A stretch of DNA of 64,000 nt from Halarcobacter anaerophilus (GCF_006459125.1 NZ_CP041070.1:186001-250000); one strand, 5' to 3'; shown: positions 8,275 to 16,781, numbered from the stretch's first letter. Notes: generated by a model from the letters alone, not told the origin. Numbers and translations: made by a program.

Positions 8275-9291
8275 TTACAATTCTTCTTCAATCACTTGTT
8301 TTAATTTATCATCAATCTTTATAATCAATTTATCCTTATTTTCTGATAAATAAATATCTCCATCATCATATAGTTTTCTTTGAAAACTTAATTTTATTCC
8401 CTTTCCTGTATATTTGAACAGTTCAAGTTTTTTTATCTCTGATCGGTTAATGCTTTCAATTGTATTACTTAATTCAATTTGATTTTCATTGATATAATCA
8501 AAAAAACCTTTTGGATTGTCAGGATCTATAAAGTTTGATACAGATTCCATTGTTAAAGGCTCTTTATTTTTTATCTTTTCATCACATAAATTATATATTC
8601 TCATTTGCAAAGATTGAATCTTTTCTTCATCAAAAGTTTCTTTTAGATAATTATTTAATGTAGACACAAATAATTTTGTTGTCTCTTTTGAACTCTCTTT
8701 CTTTTCATCTGCACCCATAAAATCAACAAAGTATTCACTAACATCTTTAACTCCTTTCATAAAAGAAAGATATTTACGTTCTTCGTCACTTGAATATGAA
8801 TCAATGTTAATAAAACCTGCCATGGCTATTTGATCTGTATTTAGTTCATTTATCATTTTAATTACTAAACTTGAATCATTTGCAGTAAATCCAAATTTTT
8901 TATTTAGTAAAACAATCATTATAAATCTATCTCTCATTTTATAATCTGCTACAATTAAATAACCACCTGTTGACTGTGGTTTTTTATTCATTTCATCTGT
9001 TAAATGTTGTGCAGCTACTTGAGAAAAATCTAGAAAAGATTCATCACTAGGTAGTGTTATATATTTATCAATTAGTCTTTTAAATGTAGGCTCTGGTCGT
9101 TCTTTAAATTGTCCATATTCTTTAGTTGTTCTTTTGTGATAAGAAAAAGAAACTGTTTGTGCAAACTTCTCTATATCTTCATCTGATATGTCGAGTAAAG
9201 CTTTTCTTTCTTTAACTTCACCATCTTTTACACCTTGTGTTTTATTAATCCTATGTAATACAATTTTGTTTAGAATAAAACTTTTTTCCAT
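8275..9291 (-). CDS. NdpA/YejK-family nucleoid-associated protein
   Basis: A 338-residue protein with the signature of the 37-kDa nucleoid-associated family (YejK/NdpA). The key block is RKYLSFMKGVKDVSEYFVDFMGADE at about 171-195, closely like the YejK RYLSFxKG...FFMDFLGA motif. It is preceded by QVAAQHLTDEMNK and followed by helical segments. Housekeeping YejK binds the nucleoid, but this copy sits in an AT-rich island and is translationally linked to a membrane protein, so it is probably an accessory paralogue rather than a chromosomal architect. It has a strong AGGAGA site before ATG 9291 and is divergent from the Septu-like operon across 152 nt of very AT-rich DNA. The specific role is unknown. 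Confidence 0.8.
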   Translation of the reverse strand: MEKSFILNKIVLHRINKTQGVKDGEVKERKALLDISDEDIEKFAQTVSFSYHKRTTKEYGQFKERPEPTFKRLIDKYITLPSDESFLDFSQVAAQHLTDEMNKKPQSTGGYLIVADYKMRDRFIMIVLLNKKFGFTANDSSLVIKMINELNTDQIAMAGFINIDSYSSDEERKYLSFMKGVKDVSEYFVDFMGADEKKESSKETTKLFVSTLNNYLKETFDEEKIQSLQMRIYNLCDEKIKNKEPLTMESVSNFIDPDNPKGFFDYINENQIELSNTIESINRSEIKKLELFKYTGKGIKLSFQRKLYDDGDIYLSENKDKLIIKIDDKLKQVIEEEL

Positions 9292-9443
9292 ATAGTCTCC
9301 TGATTAATTATAATAACTGTATAGATTTATTATATTACAATTTTGATAAATTTAAAACTTCTAAAATATTATTTATATTTAAATAATTAATATTAATAAC
9401 GGTAAAATAAATTCTTTAAATAAGAAGAAAATAGAGAGTTACA

Positions 9444-12179
9444 TTGAGATTATTATTTATATATTTTTATGAGAATAAAGGACCTTTCCCAAAAGGTACA
9501 ATTATACAGTTTAGTAAAAAATATCATATATCACAGTCTAAAAAGAATGAATTTAATTTTAATATGAAGAAAAATCAAAATTTTGATGAGAATTTTTATT
9601 CAAATAATATAGATATTGGTGTAATAATTGGAGAAAATGGATCAGGAAAAAGTATTTTGGTTAATTCAATTAGAGATAAGAATAATAATTATTCTCTAAT
9701 CGTTTTTGAATCTAATGAAGGAAATTTTTATATTTCAAAAGATGAATTGAAAGTCCACATTAATGATAAATTACTAAAGAATAAACGAGACTTTGAATAT
9801 ATTTATTATTGTCCAATTATAGATATATTTGATGATGATTTAAATCCAAAATATAACATTTCAAATCGAAAATTAATGAAGGATGCAGAAGATAAAGGTT
9901 GTGATTTAAATTCAGCTTTAAAAGAAATAGAAAATGATGATTTAAAAAAATATTTTAAATATAATAGGAATAATAATGTTTCAATTAACTCATTAAAATT
10001 AAAGGCAAGTGATGTATTCTTTGATCAATTTTATTATGATATAGAGAAAAATGCAATTGAATTATTTAAAATTATGACTGCTGATTTTGATAAAAGAGTA
10101 TTTTTGAAAATAATAGATTGCAGTAATAGTAATTTTTTAAAGCATATAATTAATGAAGAAATATATAATAGTTATATGGAATTTGAAAAGTTATATGCCA
10201 TATTTGAAAATGATTTTAAATTATGTAAAAAATACTTTAAAAGCTTAGAATATTTAATTAATAAAAAGTTTTTTAGGCCTTCTTTATTTGAATATGAAGA
10301 TTTAATAAAAGAATCTTTTATTCTAATTACTAAAGAATTAAATGAGAATAAAATGGAAAGAGTAATTTCTCATGATGGTAGTTTTGATAAATATTATTTA
10401 GAAAAGTTTTTTAAAAATCAAGTTTCAGAAATTTTAGAATCTAGTACGCAAATATTTCTTGATTATTTAAAAAGTACCCCTCAAGGAAACTATGAGAAAG
10501 TTTTTTCTGAACTAGAAAATAACTCTGAATTTCTTTTATTTATAAAAATTATATATTTACTTGAATTGTTTAATTACATTTTGGGATATTTAGATAGAAA
10601 TTCTTTATTTGAAAGGAGGGGGTATAATTTTATAAATATTAGATTATTAAATCGTGAGAAGAGATCTTTTAAAGAATCAGTAGAAATGTTTCTTTTGCCA
10701 AGGTTATTTGTAAGAATTCACAATTTATTAAAATTAGAAAAAATACATTTTTATAATTTTAAATTAGAAGATTATAAAAAAATAGTTAATTCCTTAGTTG
10801 AAGATAACTTGATAGAGAATTACAATAATTTTTATAATATAAATGATAAGCAAATACAAACTGTAGTAAATTCTTTAATAGAGAATTATACGTATGAAGT
10901 AATAAATAATAAAAAAATAAATTTAGAATTAAAAAAGATTGTATTTGTTAATTCTTTTTATAAATTATTTGATAATCAAAATGAATATAAAAAATTAATT
11001 TTAGTTTTAAATTTATTAAAAGTATTTATGAAGGTAAATGATACAGAAGAATTAGTTGATTTCTTTGATAAAAATTCAAAAAAAAATATAGAAGAATATT
11101 TTATAATTGAGGAATTTGATAATGAGTTTATCAATAAAATTGATGAAAATTGTATTATTTATTTGGATGAAAATATAGATGTTTTTTTTAAATATAATAA
11201 AAAATTATTAGAGTACGAATTTGATTTTTTTGAATTAGAATTAAATCCTCCCCTCTCTTCAGGACAAAAAGCAATATTATTTATTTTTGCAAGAATAAAT
11301 GATGCGATACAAAATATTGATTCTAGTAAAGATATTATTATTATATTAGATGAAGCAGATTTAAAACTTCATTTAGAATGGCAAAGAAAATTAGTATATG
11401 ATTTGATAAATTTTTTGAATAGTTATAGTAATAATTTTTATATACTATATGCTACACATTCACCAATGATCTTATCTGATATAACAGATGATAGGGTAGT
11501 CTTTCTAAAAAAAGAAAAGAAAAGAATTATTGAAAATGATAAAGAAGTTGAAATAGAATATAGTGAAAATATTTCAACAAATATTAATAATAAAAAGAGA
11601 ACTTTTGGTGCAAATATTTATGATCTTTATCATGATAGTTTTTTTATGGAACAATTCATGGGAGAGTTTGCTCAAAATAAAATAAATGAGCTTATTGATA
11701 TTATCAATCTTTATAAGATCATAGAAGAGTTTGAAAAAACAAGAGCAAATAGTAAAATGATTCTAAAGTTTATTAAGCCAATTATTAATAAATATAATTT
11801 AAAGAAGATTATTTCAACTTATAGAAAAAGGTATTACAAAGAGAATCGTATAAAGTCTGATACATGGAAAGATATATCTTTTGAAATTTTTATAAAAGTA
11901 TATGATGATAAGAAGTATTTAGATAAAGTTAAAAACGATATTATAAAGAGTAAAGAAATAATTCAAAATACAATTGAATTTATTGGTGAACCTATATTAA
12001 GAAATGAATTGTTAGATCTTGTTAAGATAATTGGGGATGAAGATAATATTCAAGATATTATAGATAAGTTGAGAGATTTACCTTCTGAAGAAATTGAAAA
12101 TGAATTGATTAAATATGATAGAGAACAACAGATTGAAATATGGAAAAAACTTTATAAAATAAAAGATAGTCAATGGTAA
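9444..12179 (+). CDS. Septu-like (PtuA-type) SMC/ABC-class ATPase, unusually long
   Basis: A 911-residue ATPase of the RecF/SMC-like AAA_15/21 group. Walker A GENGSGKS is at 63-70, the ABC-signature-like LSSGQKA near 603, Walker B IIIILDEADLKLHLEWQ near 629-645 and the switch ATHSP near 670. A C-terminal GANIYDLYHDSFFMEQ segment follows, as seen in Septu PtuA-type ATPases. About 530 residues of Lys/Asn/Ile-rich helical sequence separate Walker A from the signature, longer than usual. The start is a TTG at 9444 (MRLLFIYFYENKG) with a GAGAG run upstream. It overlaps the HNH gene by 7 nt, so the two are translationally coupled. There is no TOPRIM domain, which argues against OLD nuclease. Confidence 0.8.
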   Translation: MRLLFIYFYENKGPFPKGTIIQFSKKYHISQSKKNEFNFNMKKNQNFDENFYSNNIDIGVIIGENGSGKSILVNSIRDKNNNYSLIVFESNEGNFYISKDELKVHINDKLLKNKRDFEYIYYCPIIDIFDDDLNPKYNISNRKLMKDAEDKGCDLNSALKEIENDDLKKYFKYNRNNNVSINSLKLKASDVFFDQFYYDIEKNAIELFKIMTADFDKRVFLKIIDCSNSNFLKHIINEEIYNSYMEFEKLYAIFENDFKLCKKYFKSLEYLINKKFFRPSLFEYEDLIKESFILITKELNENKMERVISHDGSFDKYYLEKFFKNQVSEILESSTQIFLDYLKSTPQGNYEKVFSELENNSEFLLFIKIIYLLELFNYILGYLDRNSLFERRGYNFINIRLLNREKRSFKESVEMFLLPRLFVRIHNLLKLEKIHFYNFKLEDYKKIVNSLVEDNLIENYNNFYNINDKQIQTVVNSLIENYTYEVINNKKINLELKKIVFVNSFYKLFDNQNEYKKLILVLNLLKVFMKVNDTEELVDFFDKNSKKNIEEYFIIEEFDNEFINKIDENCIIYLDENIDVFFKYNKKLLEYEFDFFELELNPPLSSGQKAILFIFARINDAIQNIDSSKDIIIILDEADLKLHLEWQRKLVYDLINFLNSYSNNFYILYATHSPMILSDITDDRVVFLKKEKKRIIENDKEVEIEYSENISTNINNKKRTFGANIYDLYHDSFFMEQFMGEFAQNKINELIDIINLYKIIEEFEKTRANSKMILKFIKPIINKYNLKKIISTYRKRYYKENRIKSDTWKDISFEIFIKVYDDKKYLDKVKNDIIKSKEIIQNTIEFIGEPILRNELLDLVKIIGDEDNIQDIIDKLRDLPSEEIENELIKYDREQQIEIWKKLYKIKDSQW

Positions 12180-13249
12180 ATGTAGATAATTCTTTCAAAA
12201 ATAGAATATTCATTGATGAATTTGATATAGATAATAGAGCTTTATTTGATAGTATATTTAATTTAAAAAAGCTAGTTGAATCAAAAATAGAAAAGGTTGA
12301 CCTTGAAAATGGCGATTATTCTATTTTGGATGAGTTTAGAGGTTATGATAATGCAAAGTATTTATCCATTTATAGATATAGAAACGTAGTTATAGATAAA
12401 ATTAATGAGTTATTGAGAGATAGATCTATACATCCAGATTTAAAAACAGAATTAAGAGATATTAAAGATAATATATATTTAATTTTAATTGGTAGTTTTG
12501 AAAGAATGAAGCTTTATTTAGATTCTAAAATTGAAACTTTACTGGTACATAGGACTGATGATGAAAAACATGACAGTTTTAAAAAATATCAAACTATATT
12601 TGAAGATTTATACAAAAATGAATTAAGTAGTTCAACTTTTAAAAAATCATTTTTTGAAATGTTTAAAAATGTACATGTATGTCCATATTGTAATAGAAAT
12701 TTTATTAATCCTATTTATAAAAAAAAACAGTTAGGAAAAGATTATAAAAAATGGTCACCGGATATAGAACATTTCTATCCTAAATCAATTTATCCTTTTC
12801 TATCTCTTAGTATTTCGAACTTGCTACCTTCATGTACTTTTTGTAATAAAATAAAAAGTAATTATGATACATACAATAAATGTAAAAGTCCTTATCAAAT
12901 AAAAAGTGATGATATAAAATTTAAGTTTGCTCCTTTAAGTAATGAAAAACATGTAATATTGTTAGAAAGTAAAGATAATATTAAAAATACAGAATTATTT
13001 AATTTAGATGGTTTGTATGATAAAGTTCATAGTCAATATGTAAATGATATTTTTTTAGAAATGAAAAAACATCCTATAGAAAATAGGAGATATTTAAAAA
13101 AATTTTTTTCGTTAAGTATTGATTCACAAGATAAAATATATAAACAAAAATTTTGTAATTATTATAAAGAAATAGATTTTAATAAACAACCATTGTCAAA
13201 AATGATTAAAGAATTGTTTTTTCATATTAAGGAAAATGAGCTTAAGTAA
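12173..13249 (+). CDS. Septu-like HNH endonuclease (PtuB type)
   Basis: A 358-residue protein with an HNH/zinc-finger nuclease core. C170-P-Y-C173 forms the first zinc half, DIEH (H200 as the general base, followed by FYPKS) the catalytic strand, and NLLPSC with C221-T-F-C224-N the second half plus the Asn. This spacing (CxYCN ... D-x-(D/E)HFYPKS ... NLLPSCxxCNxxK) is that of HNH proteins paired with ATPases in Septu and in some retron systems. Residues 1-160 are helical and probably contact the ATPase. ATG 12173 lies inside the end of the ATPase gene. In Septu the pair senses phage infection and degrades nucleic acid; that is family knowledge, not shown here. No reverse transcriptase or msr/msd RNA was seen nearby. 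Confidence 0.82.
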   Translation: MVNVDNSFKNRIFIDEFDIDNRALFDSIFNLKKLVESKIEKVDLENGDYSILDEFRGYDNAKYLSIYRYRNVVIDKINELLRDRSIHPDLKTELRDIKDNIYLILIGSFERMKLYLDSKIETLLVHRTDDEKHDSFKKYQTIFEDLYKNELSSSTFKKSFFEMFKNVHVCPYCNRNFINPIYKKKQLGKDYKKWSPDIEHFYPKSIYPFLSLSISNLLPSCTFCNKIKSNYDTYNKCKSPYQIKSDDIKFKFAPLSNEKHVILLESKDNIKNTELFNLDGLYDKVHSQYVNDIFLEMKKHPIENRRYLKKFFSLSIDSQDKIYKQKFCNYYKEIDFNKQPLSKMIKELFFHIKENELK

Positions 13250-13651
13250 AATTCTAATATAGTATTCTTTTAAATGAGTATTTTACTTTCTATAATTGGT
13301 TGTTCAAAATTTGTGCTAAAAACAGCTATAAATAATATTTATTTAAAGAAAGGAAATGCTTTTTTATGGCTACTTATGCTTTTTAAAACTACTTTATGAA
13401 TTTCCTACAGGCGTGCTATTCACCTATATTTAAGCTTTTACATCACATTATCTTACTCTTGTACCAATTTAGTGTCTATAAGTATCTCAATTTTTCCAAA
13501 GCAACTATCACTTTCCAAAATAATAATTAAAAATAAAAGAAATCCCACAAAATTAATAACAAGCAGAACTTCATTAAATAGCAAGTTCATACAATACTTT
13601 TTTATCCAAATAATATAAACTTCTCCAAAATTTATATTAAAAGGTAAAAAA
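13250..13651. other. Intergenic stretch at the right end of the island
   Basis: About 400 nt without a convincing gene. It holds the degraded tRNA 3'-end repeat (13404-13420) and AT-rich sequence. A 25-codon ORF from 13356 (MLFYGYLCFLKLLYEF...) and a hydrophobic minus-strand ORF ending at 13453 are both possible but unsupported: their initiation regions are poor and the latter's longest form runs into the racemase gene. The racemase promoter should lie in the last 100 nt. Confidence 0.5.
13404..13420 (+). repeat. Degraded copy of tRNA-Arg 3' end (attR-like)
   Basis: CCTACAGGCGTGCTATT repeats tRNA positions 6875-6892 with one deleted C and one C-to-T change. The four bases GAAT also precede both copies, with two extra T here. 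Same orientation and location at the far border of the AT-rich block fit the second attachment site of a tRNA-integrated element. Confidence 0.5.
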
Positions 13652-14374
13652 ATGCAAAGACCTATAAAAATGAAAACAATCGGTATTTTAGGTGGGATGA
13701 GCAATGAAGCTACGGCAGAGTATTATAAAATGATTAATGCAGAGGTAAATAAGTGTTTAGGCAATTGGGATATTGCGGAAATACTTCTTTATAGTGTTAA
13801 CTTTGGAAATATTGAATATTTTGTTCGTAATAAAAAATGGGATGATGCAAAAAAATATTTAATGCATAACGCAGCCAATGTTGAAAAAGGCGGAGCAGAT
13901 TTTCTTATCTGTGTTTCTAACACAATGCATAAGGTTTTGGATGATATTTCAGATACGATTAAAATTCCGTTTATTCATATTGTTGATCCTACGGCAGAAG
14001 CTATTAAAAAAGCAGGTTTAAAAAAAGTAGGTCTTCTAGGAACAAAAGCAACAATGGAATCTAGCTTTTTTAAAAATAGGTTTAAAAACAAACATAATAT
14101 CGAGCTTATAATTCCTAATGAAGAAGAGCAAAAGATAATTGATGAAATCATCTTTAACGAACTGGTTAAAGGAATTATTTCAGAAGATTCAAGAAGAAAA
14201 TATATTGAAATATCTAAAAAAATGAATCAACAAGGTGCCCAAGGGCTTATTTTGGGTTGTACTGAAATTTTTCTATTGTTAAGACAGTCGGATATTCCAA
14301 ACTTGCCTATGTTTAATACTACGGAACTTCATGTTAAAGCAGCCGTAAAATTTGCGTTAAGTAGTGATTCTTAA
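13652..14374 (+). CDS. Aspartate/glutamate racemase family protein (YgeA/RacX-like)
   Basis: A 240-residue racemase-fold protein with IGILGGMSNEATAEYY at the N-terminus, LICVSNTMHKV at 85-95 and LGCTEIFLLL at 201-210. Members use two opposed catalytic residues. The second is the normal cysteine (C203 in GCTE). At the first site the expected Cys, or the Thr of E. coli YgeA, is Ser89 in VSNTMH, so activity may be asymmetric as in YgeA. ATG 13652 is supported by an AAGG 7 nt upstream; an internal ATG at 13670 gives a form more like shorter homologues. It is convergent with the DUF4105 gene, ending in a 4-nt overlap. The likely role is making a D-amino acid. Confidence 0.85.
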   Translation: MQRPIKMKTIGILGGMSNEATAEYYKMINAEVNKCLGNWDIAEILLYSVNFGNIEYFVRNKKWDDAKKYLMHNAANVEKGGADFLICVSNTMHKVLDDISDTIKIPFIHIVDPTAEAIKKAGLKKVGLLGTKATMESSFFKNRFKNKHNIELIIPNEEEQKIIDEIIFNELVKGIISEDSRRKYIEISKKMNQQGAQGLILGCTEIFLLLRQSDIPNLPMFNTTELHVKAAVKFALSSDS

Positions 14375-16230
14375 AAGAAATAATTAAACTCAAGTCCTAT
14401 AACACTTTGATCGGTATAAAATTTTTCGATATATTTATATTTAAATTTTAAATCAATATTTTGTTTAGGAAAATAACTTTGTGTTAGATGAACCAAACTT
14501 TGGCTCTCTTTATTGTCAAAATATTTATATGTTAATTCTATATTTGTTTTATATTTTTTCCCTTCATAAAGTACGGCTCCGGCGGTAAAACCTAAACTGC
14601 TATGGGTATCTCCTTTGTCATAGATAAAGAGATCAGCCATAGTATAAGTATAATTATCTTCCATAAATTTCCAGGCACTTCCAACACTGACTCTTCCGTT
14701 AAAATCAAGTTTATCGTCTTTGCCTTCTCTGTCAAACTGCCAAGAGGTCATCCAAGATAAAGGGTTAAAAAACTTTGTTTGAGGGGCAATTGAGCTTATG
14801 GTAAGAAGTTTAAAATAATCAATCTTAAAGTTTGTATCTTCTACTTTTATTTGTGAATCAAAAAATTCAATCTGCGTTCCTTTTAAAAATCCAACATCAT
14901 TATTTGTTATATCATGATATGTAGGTCTTAATCCAAGGGTATAATAGTTATTCCCGTTTTGGGTATTAACATTGCTTCCTACTGATATTTTAAGTTGTCT
15001 ATGCCCTTGATCGGGATTATCAGGTGTTTTTAGTTTTAATTTTTCGCCTTTTCCTAAAAGTGCACGTGATTTAGATAGGTTATGAAATATCTTAAGATAG
15101 TTCTCTTTTTTTAGTTTTCTTTGTATGTAATTGTATTCAGAAAGTTCAAGGGAAGCATCAAAAATAAGTTGTTTATCTTTTTTGTCGATTCTGTTGTTAT
15201 TTAAAATTTCATCACTTTTTATCTCTCCTAAAGATAATCCTTCTACTATCTTTATATGGGAATCTTTTAGGCTCTTTTCATATGCCAGTAAAGTCGTTCT
15301 TTTTGAGGCTCTATATGTTTTATCTTTTACCAAATGCTCTTTCTCAATTGCAAAAATTGTTTCTGGCGGACTTACTTGATATATAAAATAATCTCTTAAA
15401 TTAACAGAAGGTCTTGCAACTTCAAGGAGCCAAAGCATATTATATGAACAGTTTTCATCAAAAAAATAATAGTTGGAATAAGTTTCAGAAAGTTCCCAAA
15501 TATGATCAACCATTCTTGCTACTTCATTTTTTGAAAGATTTAAATTATACTCCCAAATATCTCTTTGTTCCGTATCTCTATACTCTTTTAACTTATCATA
15601 ATAAGGCAAAAGAGAATATCTTCCGTAATAGCCTCCTAACAGACCTTTTATAGCAAAGATAAAACCGTTTTCCGTATCTTGGTTTGCACTTGCTGCATAA
15701 TTTATAGCATGGGAAAGAAGTCTTGATTTATAAGAAGAGTCAATTCGTATAAAGGTATGTCCGAACATTGAAGCAGGAGAATTGATATGTGCAGATGAAA
15801 AGATTAAAGAAGCGGTTGTCGCATCCATCTCTTTTATCCATTGAGTATATTTTTTACATTTTGTTTTCGGTAAATCTTTTAATTCTAATTTTTCTTTTAG
15901 CCATTTAATTCGTGCAGGAAATCTGCAAATAACGGCATCATCGTTTAAAACATCTTGATTATATAACTCCTTGATAGTTGCTAACAATTCATCTTTAGGA
16001 GAGATTTTTCCGTTTTTTGATAGAAAAAAGTTTTCTGAATCAATTTCGCTTTTATTTCCGTTTGCATGAAGCAAAAGTTTCCAGTATTTATCCTTCCAAA
16101 GTTCTTGACCAATTGCTTTTTTTTGATAGATTTGAAAATTATCCGCAAATAAAAAATTAATAAATATAAGAAAAAAGAGAAAGTGTTTTTTTATAGGATA
16201 TGCCTTAAAAGAACATAAGTGAAAAATCAC
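14371..16230 (-). CDS. DUF4105/Lnb-like periplasmic protein with C-terminal beta-barrel
   Basis: About 600 residues. A signal peptide (KKHFLFFLIFINFLFA, then DNFQ) leads into the Lnb/DUF4105 thiol-hydrolase-like domain. Its signature SSAHINSPASMFGHTFIRID lies near 140-160, and FDENCSYNMLWLLE near 250-265 carries the conserved Cys. From about residue 395 the sequence turns into amphipathic strands and ends in an aromatic residue (LEFNYFF), as outer-membrane barrels do. In the family, Lnb acts on lipoprotein N-termini; other DUF4105 proteins are uncharacterised. Start choice is odd: the open frame allows only GTG at 16230, inside a hairpin and without a ribosome site. The ideal position, after AAGG at 16206-16203, is an ATA codon (16194-16192). 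Confidence 0.8.
   Translation of the reverse strand: MIFHLCSFKAYPIKKHFLFFLIFINFLFADNFQIYQKKAIGQELWKDKYWKLLLHANGNKSEIDSENFFLSKNGKISPKDELLATIKELYNQDVLNDDAVICRFPARIKWLKEKLELKDLPKTKCKKYTQWIKEMDATTASLIFSSAHINSPASMFGHTFIRIDSSYKSRLLSHAINYAASANQDTENGFIFAIKGLLGGYYGRYSLLPYYDKLKEYRDTEQRDIWEYNLNLSKNEVARMVDHIWELSETYSNYYFFDENCSYNMLWLLEVARPSVNLRDYFIYQVSPPETIFAIEKEHLVKDKTYRASKRTTLLAYEKSLKDSHIKIVEGLSLGEIKSDEILNNNRIDKKDKQLIFDASLELSEYNYIQRKLKKENYLKIFHNLSKSRALLGKGEKLKLKTPDNPDQGHRQLKISVGSNVNTQNGNNYYTLGLRPTYHDITNNDVGFLKGTQIEFFDSQIKVEDTNFKIDYFKLLTISSIAPQTKFFNPLSWMTSWQFDREGKDDKLDFNGRVSVGSAWKFMEDNYTYTMADLFIYDKGDTHSSLGFTAGAVLYEGKKYKTNIELTYKYFDNKESQSLVHLTQSYFPKQNIDLKFKYKYIEKFYTDQSVIGLEFNYFF
16192..16206 (-). promoter_or_regulatory. 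Ribosome binding site followed by ATA at the best start position
   Basis: On the minus strand AAGG is followed after 8 nt by ATA-AAA-AAA-CAC, which would begin a textbook signal peptide (M-K-K-H-F-L-F-F-L). No ATG, GTG or TTG exists in frame between the GTG at 16230 and this point. Either ATA is used as a rare start, or an ATG has mutated, or the GTG is used. Confidence 0.4.
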
Positions 16231-16238
16231 TTATGTTT

Positions 16239-16682
16239 TTATAATTGAGATACATTATCTAATACGTCAGCCATTGATGAGTTAGATGATGTGTAAATTT
16301 TTGTATAGTTTTTTTGTAAAGATGCGATAAATTCTGCTTTATCTTGAACTTCTAATAGTTCAGCTAGTGTTTCTACTGCTTCTCCTTGACCCATTGCAAT
16401 CTCTTTTGAAAGTTGGTCCATATTTGATGCAACAAATTCTTCAGCTTTGTCATTCATTACAAGTTTTGTTTTTTTACATCCTGAAGTTCCAGAACTTATA
16501 CCGAATGTTTGGTTACCAGATGTTCCGTTTGTTGTAGCTTGAAGTGCAAGTAAAACTGCTGAAGAGTCATCTTTGATTATTTGTGATCCAAGTCCACAAC
16601 CTGTTTGAGAGTTTACTGCAGCAAATGCAGAAGACGTAGTTAAGATTATTGCAGTAACTGCACTAGTCAATACTTTTTTCAT
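16239..16682 (-). CDS. DUF3015 family secreted protein
   Basis: A 147-residue protein with a Sec signal peptide (MKKVLTSAVTAIILTTSSAFA) and a small mature domain. The mature part starts VNSQTGCGLGSQIIKDDSS and contains a second cysteine in GTSGCKK and a C-terminal helical region (EFVASNMDQLSKEIAMGQGE). That pattern, TGCGLG near the mature N-terminus plus a later Cys-Lys, is typical of DUF3015 proteins. Their function is not known; the two cysteines could form a disulfide. It lies 9 nt upstream of the DUF4105 gene on the same strand, which suggests a two-gene envelope operon. The short hairpin ATAAGTGA/TCACTTAT between them could partly stop transcription and raise the DUF3015 level. Confidence 0.8.
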   Translation of the reverse strand: MKKVLTSAVTAIILTTSSAFAAVNSQTGCGLGSQIIKDDSSAVLLALQATTNGTSGNQTFGISSGTSGCKKTKLVMNDKAEEFVASNMDQLSKEIAMGQGEAVETLAELLEVQDKAEFIASLQKNYTKIYTSSNSSMADVLDNVSQL

Positions 16683-16781
16683 ATAGTTCCTTTTTGATAA
16701 AAATTAATCTTAGTATATAAAATAGTTTCTTAAATTAAATATAAATATTTATTATTTTAGCTGGTTACTTGAGTTTTAGTA

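Larger units (their letters stand above)
6891..13420. mobile_element. Putative tRNA-Arg genomic island remnant with defence-type genes
   Basis: The block begins at the tRNA-Arg 3' end and stops at a degraded duplicate of that end. By eye its four genes are clearly more AT-rich than the flanking housekeeping genes (runs of AAT/ATA/TTA codons, few G or C third bases). The genes are an NdpA-like protein with a membrane partner, and a Septu-like ATPase-HNH pair. No integrase, transposase or recombination directionality factor is present, so the element is no longer self-mobile or was moved in trans. Borders are inferred from the repeats, not proven. Confidence 0.55.

Noticed and set aside
9444-13249. 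Retron (Ec78-type) or OLD nuclease system
   Set aside because: PtuAB-like genes also occur in retrons, but no reverse transcriptase or msr/msd-like repeat lies near. No TOPRIM domain is seen in the ATPase, so not OLD.
13453-13704. Minus-strand hydrophobic ORF MLIPPKIPIVF...
   Set aside because: Runs antisense into the start of the racemase gene, has no good ribosome site, and AT-rich DNA readily yields hydrophobic strings. The shorter internal form cannot be excluded but is unsupported.
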